A stretch of DNA of 58,257 nt from an uncultured Gammaproteobacteria bacterium (lineage in GTDB: Bacteria > Pseudomonadota > Gammaproteobacteria > Steroidobacterales > XN24): positions 137,523-195,779 of the forward strand of contig CAMYOC010000033.1 of assembly GCA_947259915.1 (NCBI GenBank). Reading direction: 5' to 3'. A program made the translations under genes and the position numbers. The notes below the pieces were generated by a model, which was given only the letters and a program-made list of their open reading frames with translations, was not told the origin of the DNA and ran no database searches. Positions within the stretch are counted from its first letter, which is position 1. Each line of letters opens with the position of its first letter. Positions 20,601 to 30,373 of the stretch are shown piece by piece.

Positions 20601-20930
20601 TCAGGCGCTTTTAAAGGTGCCCTTGGGCATGACCGCGGATACCGTGGCGCGCTGAACCTTCAGCACCGTGCCCTCGGCAACCTCGATGTGCAGAAACTGC
20701 TCTCCGGCCTCTGTGATCCGCCCGAGCACGCCGCCGCTGGTGACGACTTCATCACCGGCGCTGAGCTCGGAGACCATCTTCCGATGCTCCTTGGCGCGCT
20801 TGGTCTGTGGCCGGATCAGCAGGAAGTAGAACACGGCGAAAATGATGATCAGGGGCAGAAAGCTGGTCAGCGCGTCGGGCTGGCCGGCTGGGGCTCCCTG
20901 GGCCCAGGCAGTCGAAATCAGAAAGTCCAT
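20601..20930 (-). CDS. yajC: Sec translocon accessory protein YajC
   Basis: Small single-span protein of the SecDF-YajC complex. The membrane segment FLPLIIIFAVFYFLLIRPQ with the terminal RPQ motif is the family signature, followed by a basic linker and a small beta domain (GDEVVTSGGVLGRI). Length 109. The 190-bp gap to tgt (20931-21120) contains a small GGGC/GCCC hairpin at 21067-21079 and a CATAAT box on the minus strand inside it, either of which could mark a weak terminator or promoter. Confidence 0.96.
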   Translation of the reverse strand: MDFLISTAWAQGAPAGQPDALTSFLPLIIIFAVFYFLLIRPQTKRAKEHRKMVSELSAGDEVVTSGGVLGRITEAGEQFLHIEVAEGTVLKVQRATVSAVMPKGTFKSA

Positions 20931-21120
20931 GTGAGGGTCCTCGGTCTCGTCGCGCCTGCCGACGCACTAATAAACGTCGCGCTTGTGGACGCATGTTCTC
21001 GGCAATTGCCCGGCGCATTGCTCCCGGGCCGGCGTCGCAACTACGGGTCTGACACCAAAATCAGCGGGGCATTATGCCCTAATCCGCAATTCAAACCTAT
21101 TCCGGGCCGCCGCCCGCGGC

Positions 21121-23294
<2,174 letters not shown>

Positions 23295-23324
23295 GGGGGG
23301 CGAATCTTAGCAGTTTCGCCCCCC
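23295..23324 (-). promoter_or_regulatory. 10-bp GC hairpin abutting the queA start codon
   Basis: In the transcript, GGGGGGCGAA pairs perfectly with TTCGCCCCCC around a 10-nt loop, and the next three bases are the queA ATG. The purine-rich loop (CTAAGA) is the only Shine-Dalgarno-like sequence. The position suggests control of queA translation, or 3'-end formation of the upstream PDZ gene without a T-tract. It does not match the preQ1 riboswitch pattern that I know. Confidence 0.7.
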
Positions 23325-23351
23325 ACGGGCAGCGCGTAACGGGCCTGGCGC

Positions 23352-23750
23352 TCAGGCCTCCTCGGGCGGTCCGATAATGATCTTGCGCTCGAACCGCGCC
23401 GGCTCCGCAACTCCGGGAACATCGTCCCCGGTCTCGCTGGTGGCCGGTACCTGGATGTCCAGATTGACCCTGCGCTTCTCCCGGATCACGCCGAGCCTGA
23501 GCGACTCGCCCGCCTCATAGGACCGCAGGATCCGCATCGCGTGTTCGGGGCTGGTGGGCGTGCGGCCGCCGATATCGAGGATCACGTCACCGTCCTTGAG
23601 CTCGAGGGAGGGATCAGCCGGGGCTTTCACCACCAGGATGCCCTCGTCGCTGCCAAAATAACTGCCCAGATCCGGACTCAGGGTGACCAGTTCCATATCG
23701 CTCCAGCGGCCGGCGCCGCCGAGAAAAAACCTGACCGGCCCGTGACCCAT
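23352..23750 (-). CDS. Second PDZ domain of a split PDZ protein (-1 frame part)
   Basis: Continues the PDZ protein encoded from 24391 but in the -1 frame. Residues DMELVTLSPDLGSYFGSDEGILVVKAP through GDVILDIGGRTP and LRLGVIREKRRVNLDIQVP form a complete PDZ domain, followed by an acidic tail and RKIIIGPPEEA. The open frame has an internal ATG at 23748-23750, but no Shine-Dalgarno supports independent initiation. If the shift happens at the TTTTTTC heptamer (23723-23729), 123 residues of this frame are joined to the upstream 223, giving a 346-residue product. Confidence 0.75.
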   Translation of the reverse strand: MGHGPVRFFLGGAGRWSDMELVTLSPDLGSYFGSDEGILVVKAPADPSLELKDGDVILDIGGRTPTSPEHAMRILRSYEAGESLRLGVIREKRRVNLDIQVPATSETGDDVPGVAEPARFERKIIIGPPEEA

Positions 23751-24391
23751 CGCCTCGAGACATCGAAATCAAGATCACCGGCCTCCTCCAAGGCGAGAAA
23801 TATCTCGCCGGGATCCAGCTCCCGCGGGGTGACGGTGACCTGTTTCTCCTCGCCCTGGCGCAGATAGTGCACGGTCACCGCCTGTCCGGCGCTCACCGAC
23901 TTCATCTTCCCGGTCAGCTTGCTGCTGCCGCTCGTGTCCGGTCCATTACCCAGCGGCACATCATCGATCCGGGTCAAGACATCCCCGGCGCGCAGACCGG
24001 CCTCGTCGGCCGGTCCACCCGGCGTCACTGCAAGCACCGGCACGCCCTGGTCGTTGCTGTCGTCGATATTGACCCCGAGCATGGGGCGCGGCTCGGCATC
24101 GAACAGGCTGCGCAACGCCAGGCTGGTAGCCTCGCCGACCAGCTGCGCCGACAACATCGCGATCTCCCGGGCCGCGATCTCCATCCGCGATTGGGCGGCG
24201 TCGAGACGCGCTTCCAGCGCCGCCTGCTCGGCCTCGCGGGCCGCCTCGGCCTGCTCCCGACTCCGTTCGGCCGCCTCCCGCTCGATCTCCGTCGCGGTAT
24301 CCTGCGCACGGGCCATGCCGGTGGCGCTCAACGCGAGCGCCAGCAACAGCCAGCCCATCGCGGCGCGGCGTTTGAATTTATTCCTCATCAT
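23678..24391 (-). CDS. Periplasmic PDZ protein, N-terminal frame
   Basis: Exported protein with a signal peptide (RRAAMGWLLLALALSATGMARAQ), a long charged helix (about residues 35-85, E/A/R-rich, coiled-coil-like) and a PDZ domain (LGVNIDDSNDQGVPVLAVTPGGPADEAG onward). No protease domain is present. This frame ends early after WNWSP, while the next frame holds a second PDZ. The ATG ending at 24391 is preferred since GGAG lies 6 nt upstream; an ATG at 24403 is also possible. It follows the anti-sigma gene by about 30 bp and is probably in the same operon. Confidence 0.75.
   Translation of the reverse strand: MMRNKFKRRAAMGWLLLALALSATGMARAQDTATEIEREAAERSREQAEAAREAEQAALEARLDAAQSRMEIAAREIAMLSAQLVGEATSLALRSLFDAEPRPMLGVNIDDSNDQGVPVLAVTPGGPADEAGLRAGDVLTRIDDVPLGNGPDTSGSSKLTGKMKSVSAGQAVTVHYLRQGEEKQVTVTPRELDPGEIFLALEEAGDLDFDVSRRWVTGRSGFFSAAPAAGAIWNWSP
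23723..23729 (-). other. T TTT TTC slippery heptamer inside the PDZ frame overlap
   Basis: In the upstream frame the codons read GGT TTT TTC, which is the X-XXY-YYZ pattern for tandem -1 slippage. After slipping, the next codon is CTC in exactly the frame that carries the second PDZ domain. GC-rich sequence with CGGC/GCCG pairing follows within a few bases. The same A6 run on the plus strand is also a typical spot for a one-base sequencing or replication error. Confidence 0.6.
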
Positions 24392-24424
24392 CGTTGACTC
24401 CATCGAGAGTTTTCATTGCACATG

Positions 24425-25057
24425 TCAATAACGGGTGCTCTGGATCTGGGCGTACTCGAGCTGCAGCAAGGATCGCATCAGGATCACCCGCTCCTGCCAT
24501 AGCGCCTGTTGTTGGGTCGGTGTCAATCCCAGCTCCATCGCCGCGTTGAGACGCATGTCCACAAGCGCTACCCGGTCCTGCAGATCGGCGATGGTCCGCG
24601 CGGTGCTGGCGCGGATCACGCCCTGACGCTGGGGCATCGCCCGGCGCAAGGCCTCGAGCTGACGCGAGCGTTGCTGCAGATCGCCGACGGCGACCGGCTC
24701 CACCGAGGGCACCACCTCCGCGATCGGCACCTCCGGCTCGGACTGGTCCACCGCCGAGAACCCGGGCCCTAGCCGCTGGATCAGGGCCAGACCGAGTACG
24801 AAGGACGCGGCGATCGCGATCGCCGACAGCCAGGGAAATGGGGTGGCCGGCTTGGGCGACAGGCTGGCCACCGCCACCGACTGCCACAGACCCTGGCGGG
24901 GCGAAATCGGCGGCAAGGCCCTGAGTTGGTCACGGATTCCGGCCAGCCGGGCCAGCTCCTGGCGGCATGGCTCGCAGGACTGAACGTGGGCCTCGACCGC
25001 GGGCGCCGGGGCATCCCCGTCGCGCAGACTCAACAGCTGTTCGGTTGTGGCATGCAT
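24425..25057 (-). CDS. Membrane anti-sigma factor with zinc-finger N-terminus
   Basis: The cytoplasmic N-terminus has the zinc-binding anti-sigma motif H-x3-C-x2-C (His24, Cys28, Cys31). One membrane span lies at about residues 74-93 (LSAIAIAASFVLGLALI). The periplasmic part is glutamine- and arginine-rich helix, ending in LGLTPTQQQALWQERVILM, which faintly recalls the LTxxQ motif of Spy/CpxP-like sensors (inference). It overlaps the upstream sigma gene by 28 bp, the usual coupling of sigma and cognate anti-sigma. Length 210. Confidence 0.88.
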   Translation of the reverse strand: MHATTEQLLSLRDGDAPAPAVEAHVQSCEPCRQELARLAGIRDQLRALPPISPRQGLWQSVAVASLSPKPATPFPWLSAIAIAASFVLGLALIQRLGPGFSAVDQSEPEVPIAEVVPSVEPVAVGDLQQRSRQLEALRRAMPQRQGVIRASTARTIADLQDRVALVDMRLNAAMELGLTPTQQQALWQERVILMRSLLQLEYAQIQSTRY

Positions 25058-25635
25058 GATTTATCACCATCTGATTTCGCCAGCCGGTCGCGCAGCCGCT
25101 CATGGGCCCTGGACAGCTGGGATTTCGAAAAACTCGTGGTCTTGCCCATCATCCGGCCAATCTCGGCATGGGTCAGACCCTCGACGTCGTGCAGCCAGAC
25201 CACCGAGCGCGCCACCGGCGACAGCAGCGCCAGTGCGGTGGCCAGATCCATCGCCCCGTGGAGCCGTTCGGTGGCCGCGCCATGGTCTGAGCCTTCCAGC
25301 CAGCCGCCGTCGCCGATCTCGGCATCCGGCGCCGTAGCCGAAGACTTCCGGTGCCAGGCCGAGCGCAGATAAGCGAGGCATTTGTTGACCGCTACCCGCT
25401 TGATCCAGCCGGGGAACGCATCCGGCTCACGCAGCGACTCGAGCTTGCGGATGACCTCGATCGCGGTCTCCTGGAGCACTTCGTCGGCCAGCGCCGCGCT
25501 CTGCAACATCCGCGAAGCGAGACTGTAGACCGGTGTGGCGTAAACCCGGTAGAGGATCTCGTGAGCCTTCATGTCACCGCGCCTCGCCCGGGCGAGGATG
25601 GCGTGATCGACTCTGCAATCGGTAAAACCGGACAT
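25030..25635 (-). CDS. ECF-family RNA polymerase sigma factor
   Basis: Short sigma-70 family protein with region 2 (AHEILYRVYATPVYSLASRML through WIKRVAVNKCLAYLRS) and region 4 (ALLSPVARSVVWLHDVEGLTHAEIGRMMGKT) joined by a linker; region 3 is missing, as in ECF factors. The ATG ending at 25635 (MSGFTDCRVDHAI) is chosen; an ATG at 25674 adds 13 residues and cannot be excluded, as neither has a good Shine-Dalgarno. First gene of a sigma/anti-sigma/PDZ operon. Its target promoters are unknown. Confidence 0.9.
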   Translation of the reverse strand: MSGFTDCRVDHAILARARRGDMKAHEILYRVYATPVYSLASRMLQSAALADEVLQETAIEVIRKLESLREPDAFPGWIKRVAVNKCLAYLRSAWHRKSSATAPDAEIGDGGWLEGSDHGAATERLHGAMDLATALALLSPVARSVVWLHDVEGLTHAEIGRMMGKTTSFSKSQLSRAHERLRDRLAKSDGDKSCMPQPNSC

Positions 25636-25688
25636 GACGATATAAAGATACCGCTGGAGGGAAAAAGGTCGCATCCCGGCGGGAAGCC

Positions 25689-25717
25689 TTGAGAGCGCCC
25701 GGGGAGACCGTTACTCT
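25689..25717 (+). promoter_or_regulatory. Sigma-70 promoter of tRNA-Leu
   Basis: TTGAGA and TACTCT are separated by exactly 17 bp, and the -10 ends 11 bp before the mature tRNA 5' end. The discriminator (ACGCCCCCGC) is GC-rich, a hallmark of stable-RNA promoters under stringent control. Confidence 0.7.
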
Positions 25718-25728
25718 ACGCCCCCGCG

Positions 25729-25815
25729 GCCGGGATGGCGGAACTGGTAGACGCAGCAGACTCAAAATCTGCCGATCGCAAGATCGTGGGGGTTCGATTC
25801 CCCCTCCCGGCACCA
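25729..25815 (+). tRNA. tRNA-Leu (anticodon CAA)
   Basis: An 87-nt class II tRNA with encoded CCA. The acceptor stem GCCGGGA pairs with TCCCGGC, the anticodon stem GCAGA/TCTGC encloses loop CTCAAAA giving CAA at 25763-25765, the variable arm is long (CGATCGCAAGATCG), and the T arm GGGGGTTCGATTCCCCC is perfect. It decodes UUG. Confidence 0.97.
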
Positions 25816-25913
25816 AAGCTCAGCGGCTGGCGCGCATCAGGCCAGTTGGCGGCCTTCATGCAAACACTGCGAGATGCCCGAGCATGCAGTCGCACGGCCG
25901 TCAAACCCGACGC

Positions 25914-26375
25914 TCAAAAATAGGCGGTAACCACCACCGAATCCGAATAGCCGCCGGGCGCCGGATCCTGGCCGGCGAAGACGCGGCCATAGACCGGGAT
26001 ATCGAACACCCTGCGATTGGGTCGCAACATGATGCGCAGGATAACGCGGGTGGAACCCGAGCCGTCGCCCCAGATGATGGTCCGCGCCGCGTTGAGATAG
26101 GCATTGTAGCTAAGGGTGTTGCCGCCGGACAGCATATAGCGGTTCTCCATGTTGCCACTGTTGCCGGCGCCCAGAGCGACAAACACCTGCCCGCGCCCGC
26201 CCTGACATCTCACTTGCACATTGGCCGAGGTATCCAGCGGCTGGGGTGTGCCGGGGGTGTAGGTGCCGAAAGCCAGCGTCGGTGTAGAGACCCGGCAATT
26301 GAGCGCAGCTTCAGCCGGCGCGACGATCAGGAGCAAAACCAGGCAACAGAGCAGACGTGACCGCTTGAATCTCAC
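25914..26375 (-). CDS. Spore coat U domain fimbrial subunit (last gene, possible tip or minor pilin)
   Basis: Secreted 153-residue SCPU-domain protein. A signal peptide (VRFKRSRLLCCLVLLLIVAPAEA) is followed by ALNCRVSTPTLAFGTY, and the strand pattern ends with the family tail VYGRVFAGQDPAPGGYSDSVVVTAYF. The start is a GTG at 26373-26375 that overlaps the usher stop as GTGA, so translation is coupled; ATG-started longer readings lie inside the usher. In Csu-type systems the gene after the usher encodes a two-domain tip adhesin; this one has only a single domain. Confidence 0.85.
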   Translation of the reverse strand: MRFKRSRLLCCLVLLLIVAPAEAALNCRVSTPTLAFGTYTPGTPQPLDTSANVQVRCQGGRGQVFVALGAGNSGNMENRYMLSGGNTLSYNAYLNAARTIIWGDGSGSTRVILRIMLRPNRRVFDIPVYGRVFAGQDPAPGGYSDSVVVTAYF

Positions 26376-28714
26376 TGGCCGCTCTGTCCCGTGCACATCA
26401 CATCGCCCAAATCCGGCACCAGACCCTGGGCGTTGCCCAGATCGAGGACAAACCCGCAGGCATTGTCGCTCCACTCCAGACTCAGTGCGGTGCCGTCGCT
26501 GACATCCCGCAGATAGACCTGACCACTCAGGCCTACCGGGAACGCGCCACCCGTACCCTCGGCGCGGATCAGGCTCCCCTCCGGGGCCGGCGAACCGTCC
26601 GGCAGCAGCAGGCGCATGAGTACATCGCGACCCTCGCTAGCCGGGAAGTCGGCCAGTACACCGCTGCGGAAATAAGGCGTAACGTTCATCGACACCGATT
26701 CTATGTTGGCAGTCAAGGGCAAGTCTTCCTGCATGATGGAGACTTTGTTGTGTTGATAGGGTCGCAGACCCGGCACCAGGATCCTGCCGCTACCATCGGT
26801 CCGACCGATTTCCTGGTTTTCCAGCATCACCCTGACGTCTTCGAAACCGTTGACTTGCACTACAGCGAAAGCATCCCGAATCTCCCGCGCCAGGAACGGC
26901 ATCCCGCCGACCCAGGCAGCGGAACCAGAGGCGCTGGCCCGCCAGCTGGTGCCGTCGTCGGTATGAGTGGACTCCAGGCCATAACGCCCGGTCCGACTCT
27001 GCGCGGCCAGATCAGCTTCCCATTCGCTGTCGCCGTCACCGGTTGCGGTGCCAAACCGGTACCCGTAGCCCGGACCCGTAGGCAGATTTTGCCGCAACTG
27101 CGTGGTGGCGCGGAGATCGCCGTCGCTTGCCTGTACGCCAAGACTGGCGCTACGTCGAGGGCCGAGTGGCAGATTCAGGGACAAGGTAAAAGCGAAGTCG
27201 CTATTGTCGCCGCTGTCTACGTAGCTGGAGCTCGCCGCGATGAACAGCCGGCGTGCCAGGACGGTGGAATAGTTGAGCGTAAAAAAATCCAGATTGGGCG
27301 AACTGCGATTGTGTTGTCGCAGAAACGATCCGGAGATAGTGCCCCGCGGCGCCAGATTGACACCGCTGGTGAACGTATAGACTGCCTTTGGCCGGTCCGT
27401 ATCCTCGACGAAACTAAGCTCGCGATAATTTGAGTCGTAGCCGCGGTAGTTGAAGCCCAGGTTGAACAGAGTCGACCGATAGTCATGGCCGATCATCCAC
27501 TGAGCGCCGGTGCCGGAGTCGTCTCCGTCGCTGATGCTGAGACCAATAGAGGAAACACCCAGTCCTATTTTGGAGAACGTAACTCCCGATCCGATGCGCC
27601 GGAAATCCGCCGCCAGCTCGGTATTGCCCTCGAAGGTCAGCGTATCGCTCAGACCCTGGCGGTGGAAACCCGCGAAAAACACGTCACGATAGTCATTGCT
27701 TTCAAAGCCGTAGTCTTTTCTCAAGGTACCCACGGAATAGGAGTACTCCGAAAGACCAGCCCTGAGCAACGACTGGCTGGCATAAAAGTCCGTCACGACC
27801 ACCTGCTCGCGCCCGAGCAGATCGCGTGTCACCAGCCGTGCCTCGCCTGCTCCGGTGGCGACGCGAATGTCGTCGAAGCTGTAGGGTCCGGGATTGAGTC
27901 CCTGACGCTGGGCGAGGCGGCCATTGACGAACAGATCCGCGCTGGATGCCAGCGCAGCCTCCCCGTCCAATGACGGGAGCGGGAAGGTGATGTAGTAGGG
28001 CCGGGTATCAAAGTTGGTCGCGACCTGCACACCGGCGAAGCGCGTCGGAGTGCCGAGCATACCGGGATAGAGCGTAGCGTCGCCGACACGATAGCTCTGC
28101 ATCTGTTCCGGATCGTCTCGCTCCCAAGTCGTTTCCAGCCGGACCAGGCCATCGTCGTCGTCGAAGTCTTCAAAACCATCGTTCCCATACTTGCCATGAC
28201 GGTAGATCAGACTGCTGCGCAAGCTGCCCATGGGGCTGAACGCGACCGGCTCGAAAAACCCTATGAACTGGTTGGCATCGCCGTCGGCATATTTCTGGTA
28301 GGAGAGGTTGTAGTCACTGTAGACACCCATAGAGGAGACCGGCGTCGGGCGGTCGGTCCGTGAGCTCGAGAACGTCTGTCCCTCCAGAAAACCCGGCGGA
28401 ATAGTCACATCGAGCTGCAGACTCGCCGGATCAAAATCCCAGCTGCTGCCCTCAAACCCGTCAAGTGGAAGGTAGCGTAAGCCTCTGTGAACGGTGGCCT
28501 GCGGCCGATTTCCATTTACCCGCCATTGGTCAAACAGAGCTTCCTCAACCCAAAAATTGCCGGCGTCATCACTCAGCACGAAGCCGGACCGGGGAGGTCC
28601 GCTATTAGCGACGACCTCGAGCATCATCATTTCGCGGTCAGCTGCGGATGCCGCAGCCGAGAGCAGCAGCAGAATTGCCGTCGCGATCGGCTTATTTATC
28701 ACCAGGCAGGACAT
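26372..28714 (-). CDS. Outer-membrane fimbrial usher (FimD/PapC family, Csu-like)
   Basis: Forms the outer-membrane pore that orders chaperone-subunit complexes into a fibre. The 780-residue protein has a signal peptide (TAILLLLSAAASAAD), an N-terminal domain, a beta-barrel of about 24 strands interrupted by a plug (FVNGRLAQRQGLNPGPYSFDD), and C-terminal domains ending in a cysteine pair (ACGFVLDL, DVMC). Typical usher text includes GLRPYQHNKVSI and PLTANIESVSMNVTPYFRSGVLADF. Its start overlaps the chaperone end by 23 bp. Confidence 0.93.
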   Translation of the reverse strand: MSCLVINKPIATAILLLLSAAASAADREMMMLEVVANSGPPRSGFVLSDDAGNFWVEEALFDQWRVNGNRPQATVHRGLRYLPLDGFEGSSWDFDPASLQLDVTIPPGFLEGQTFSSSRTDRPTPVSSMGVYSDYNLSYQKYADGDANQFIGFFEPVAFSPMGSLRSSLIYRHGKYGNDGFEDFDDDDGLVRLETTWERDDPEQMQSYRVGDATLYPGMLGTPTRFAGVQVATNFDTRPYYITFPLPSLDGEAALASSADLFVNGRLAQRQGLNPGPYSFDDIRVATGAGEARLVTRDLLGREQVVVTDFYASQSLLRAGLSEYSYSVGTLRKDYGFESNDYRDVFFAGFHRQGLSDTLTFEGNTELAADFRRIGSGVTFSKIGLGVSSIGLSISDGDDSGTGAQWMIGHDYRSTLFNLGFNYRGYDSNYRELSFVEDTDRPKAVYTFTSGVNLAPRGTISGSFLRQHNRSSPNLDFFTLNYSTVLARRLFIAASSSYVDSGDNSDFAFTLSLNLPLGPRRSASLGVQASDGDLRATTQLRQNLPTGPGYGYRFGTATGDGDSEWEADLAAQSRTGRYGLESTHTDDGTSWRASASGSAAWVGGMPFLAREIRDAFAVVQVNGFEDVRVMLENQEIGRTDGSGRILVPGLRPYQHNKVSIMQEDLPLTANIESVSMNVTPYFRSGVLADFPASEGRDVLMRLLLPDGSPAPEGSLIRAEGTGGAFPVGLSGQVYLRDVSDGTALSLEWSDNACGFVLDLGNAQGLVPDLGDVMCTGQSGQ

Positions 28715-29429
28715 ACTGTACGTCCCCGGCCTTGTTGGTGATCGCGGTCACGGATTCAACGGCTACGCCGGCCTCAACCGGCACGGTGAAGCGACGCGTC
28801 GCGCCAGGCAGTAAATAGCCACCTACCGGACGCTCCTGATCAGGCTCTTCGACGCCATTCGACGTGCCCATCTGGAAGCCGAGGACCTGGGCCGTAGCGT
28901 TACCGGTGTTGGTCACCACGACTTCGAGCTGATCCTCATTGCGCTGCGCGCGGACGACGCTGACGGCAGCCTTGGCGCCGCCTTTCGGGATCAGAAATAC
29001 CGGCAGCGACAGCCGCAATCTGACATTGATGCCGGTGCGCCCCTCACCGTTCTCCGCAGGCGCCAATTCAGTGAAGATCAGACGATAGGTGCCTTCAACC
29101 TGGTCGCTGCCTTGAACCAGCTTGCCGATCCGGATCACCTGAGACTGGCCGGCAGGGATAGTGAAGATGCGCGGCACAACCAGCAGGTCTTCGGTCGCTT
29201 CGAGCACATCGGCACCGTCTTCATCCTGGGCCCAGCGATGGATGTCGGCCTGAACCGAAGCATCATCGGCGCCGTCATTGCGCAACGTTACGACAGCGCT
29301 GCGCTCTCCTGAGTGGATCTCGATTCGGACCGGGGACACATTCAGAACAGCCGCCCCACAATCCAGTGCCAGCAGAAGTAAACAGAGGGCAGCGGAAACC
29401 GCTGCCCTCCGATTTCTGTTCGATGACAT
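28692..29429 (-). CDS. Periplasmic pilus assembly chaperone (PapD/CsuC family)
   Basis: Periplasmic two-Ig-domain chaperone that donates a strand to pilin subunits. A signal peptide (SAALCLLLLALDCGAA) is followed by LNVSPVRIEIHSGERSAVVTLRN, typical of the PapD G1/A1 region, then RIFTIPAGQSQVIRIG and FTELAP. Start at the ATG ending 29429, 4 bp after the pilin stop; a longer reading into the pilin has no protein character. Length 245. Confidence 0.93.
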   Translation of the reverse strand: MSSNRNRRAAVSAALCLLLLALDCGAAVLNVSPVRIEIHSGERSAVVTLRNDGADDASVQADIHRWAQDEDGADVLEATEDLLVVPRIFTIPAGQSQVIRIGKLVQGSDQVEGTYRLIFTELAPAENGEGRTGINVRLRLSLPVFLIPKGGAKAAVSVVRAQRNEDQLEVVVTNTGNATAQVLGFQMGTSNGVEEPDQERPVGGYLLPGATRRFTVPVEAGVAVESVTAITNKAGDVQYVLPGDK

Positions 29430-29433
29430 TTTT

Positions 29434-29946
29434 CTAGAACAGGATGGTGACGGTGACCGTATCCTGATAGCTACCGCCCGGAGCCACTGCAGCGTCGGCG
29501 AGGGCCACACGCCCATAGACATCTGTGGTGGTCGGGTTTAGCAGGCCGATACCGGTGACAAACTTGCCTGTACCAGCCGCGTTGCCCCAGACGGTGCCGC
29601 CGGCAGAGTCTGTGTACAGCTCGTAGACCAGTCGATCGCCAGCGCCGCCGGCGTCATCCATCTGCCGGTTGCCGAACACACCGTGCGTACCGCCGTTGAT
29701 CACCATCTCGGCGGAGAAGCCGGCGGTGCAGGCAAACTCGATGGTACCGGCCACGTCGTTATCGATAGCGGGATCGATGATGCCGAAGTCAAGGCTGTTG
29801 GTCGTACCGACCTGACAGGCATCATTGACCAGCGCCGTGACGGTCATCGGCTGGCTGTCGTCAGCCAAGGCGCCTGCCAGCGGCAGACTGGCGCCCAGTA
29901 CGGCCACCAGGCCGCGGATCGCATTTACGGGAGTCATCTTGAACAT
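29434..29946 (-). CDS. Spore coat U domain pilin (probable major fimbrial subunit)
   Basis: First gene of the chaperone-usher operon, 170 residues. A signal peptide (RGLVAVLGASLPLAGALA) precedes an SCPU domain with a disulfide pair (NDACQVG, FACTAGFSAE) and the closing strands VYGRVALADAAVAPGGSYQDTVTVTILF. This family contains the CsuA/B pilin of Acinetobacter. A GAGGA Shine-Dalgarno lies 8 nt upstream, immediately after a riboswitch aptamer. Confidence 0.9.
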   Translation of the reverse strand: MFKMTPVNAIRGLVAVLGASLPLAGALADDSQPMTVTALVNDACQVGTTNSLDFGIIDPAIDNDVAGTIEFACTAGFSAEMVINGGTHGVFGNRQMDDAGGAGDRLVYELYTDSAGGTVWGNAAGTGKFVTGIGLLNPTTTDVYGRVALADAAVAPGGSYQDTVTVTILF

Positions 29947-29965
29947 TTCTATTTTCCTCGGTGGT

Positions 29966-30049
29966 AGTTTCGGGAGCTGAGCTATCTCTTTTTTGGAGAC
30001 CTCTGGCTTTGCGTCCCCGCCTCGCGGCGGGTATGCCTTTTTCGAAACC
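29966..30049 (-). ncRNA. GEMM-type cyclic-dinucleotide (c-di-GMP-I) riboswitch
   Basis: The transcript contains the GEMM core GGGGACGCAAAGCC preceded by GGCATACC. Between them CCCGCC/GGCGGG closes a GCGA (GNRA) tetraloop, the tetraloop that docks in this class. A second hairpin (GAGGTCTC / GAGATAGCTC with an A-rich loop) acts as receptor arm, followed by CCCGAAAC. The outer P1 stem is GGTTTCG (30049-30043) with CGAAACT (29972-29966), 7 bp including one G-U pair. P1 ends 6 nt before the GAGGA of the pilin gene, and no terminator U-tract lies between, so translational control is the simpler model. Ligand class (c-di-GMP or cGAMP) is not settled by eye. Confidence 0.9.
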
Positions 30050-30072
30050 TGGGGGTTCCGCTGGCGAAGCGA

Positions 30073-30103
30073 ACTTTAGCATATAATCAGAGAGTTACGT
30101 CAA
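30073..30103 (-). promoter_or_regulatory. Possible promoter for the fimbrial operon
   Basis: On the minus strand TTGACG (30098-30103) is followed after 19 bp by TAAAGT (30073-30078), which has a TG extended -10. Transcription would begin about 20 nt before the riboswitch P1. A perfect TATAAT on the plus strand (30082-30087) has no -35 partner. The rest of the 427-bp gap between the pilin and the Nudix gene (29947-30373) is AT-richer than its surroundings near 30080-30180 and shows no gene. Confidence 0.4.
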
Positions 30104-30373
30104 TGACCTAACGCTAAAAATGAGAAATGCGTCAAGTTTTTGGCGGCAATTATGTGAAACCAGTCTGTTTTCCATAATCTCCCGTGCCAGGGCCGCGGCG
30201 ACAGGACGATGCCGGGCGCGGACGCGGATCGTCACAGAGACCTTCGCGGACGCGATCCGGTGACAGGTCGATCACCTCTGTTGCAACGACCGATAACGCA
30301 CGGACCGGGCGCGTTGGGTCGTCTGGCTGGGGTAAACTGTGCGACCAGCTAGACCCAGGAAAACCGTCCAGCA

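Noticed and set aside
23295..23324. preQ1 riboswitch in front of queA
   Set aside because: The element is a simple hairpin without the A-rich tail pseudoknot of preQ1-I or the larger fold of preQ1-II.
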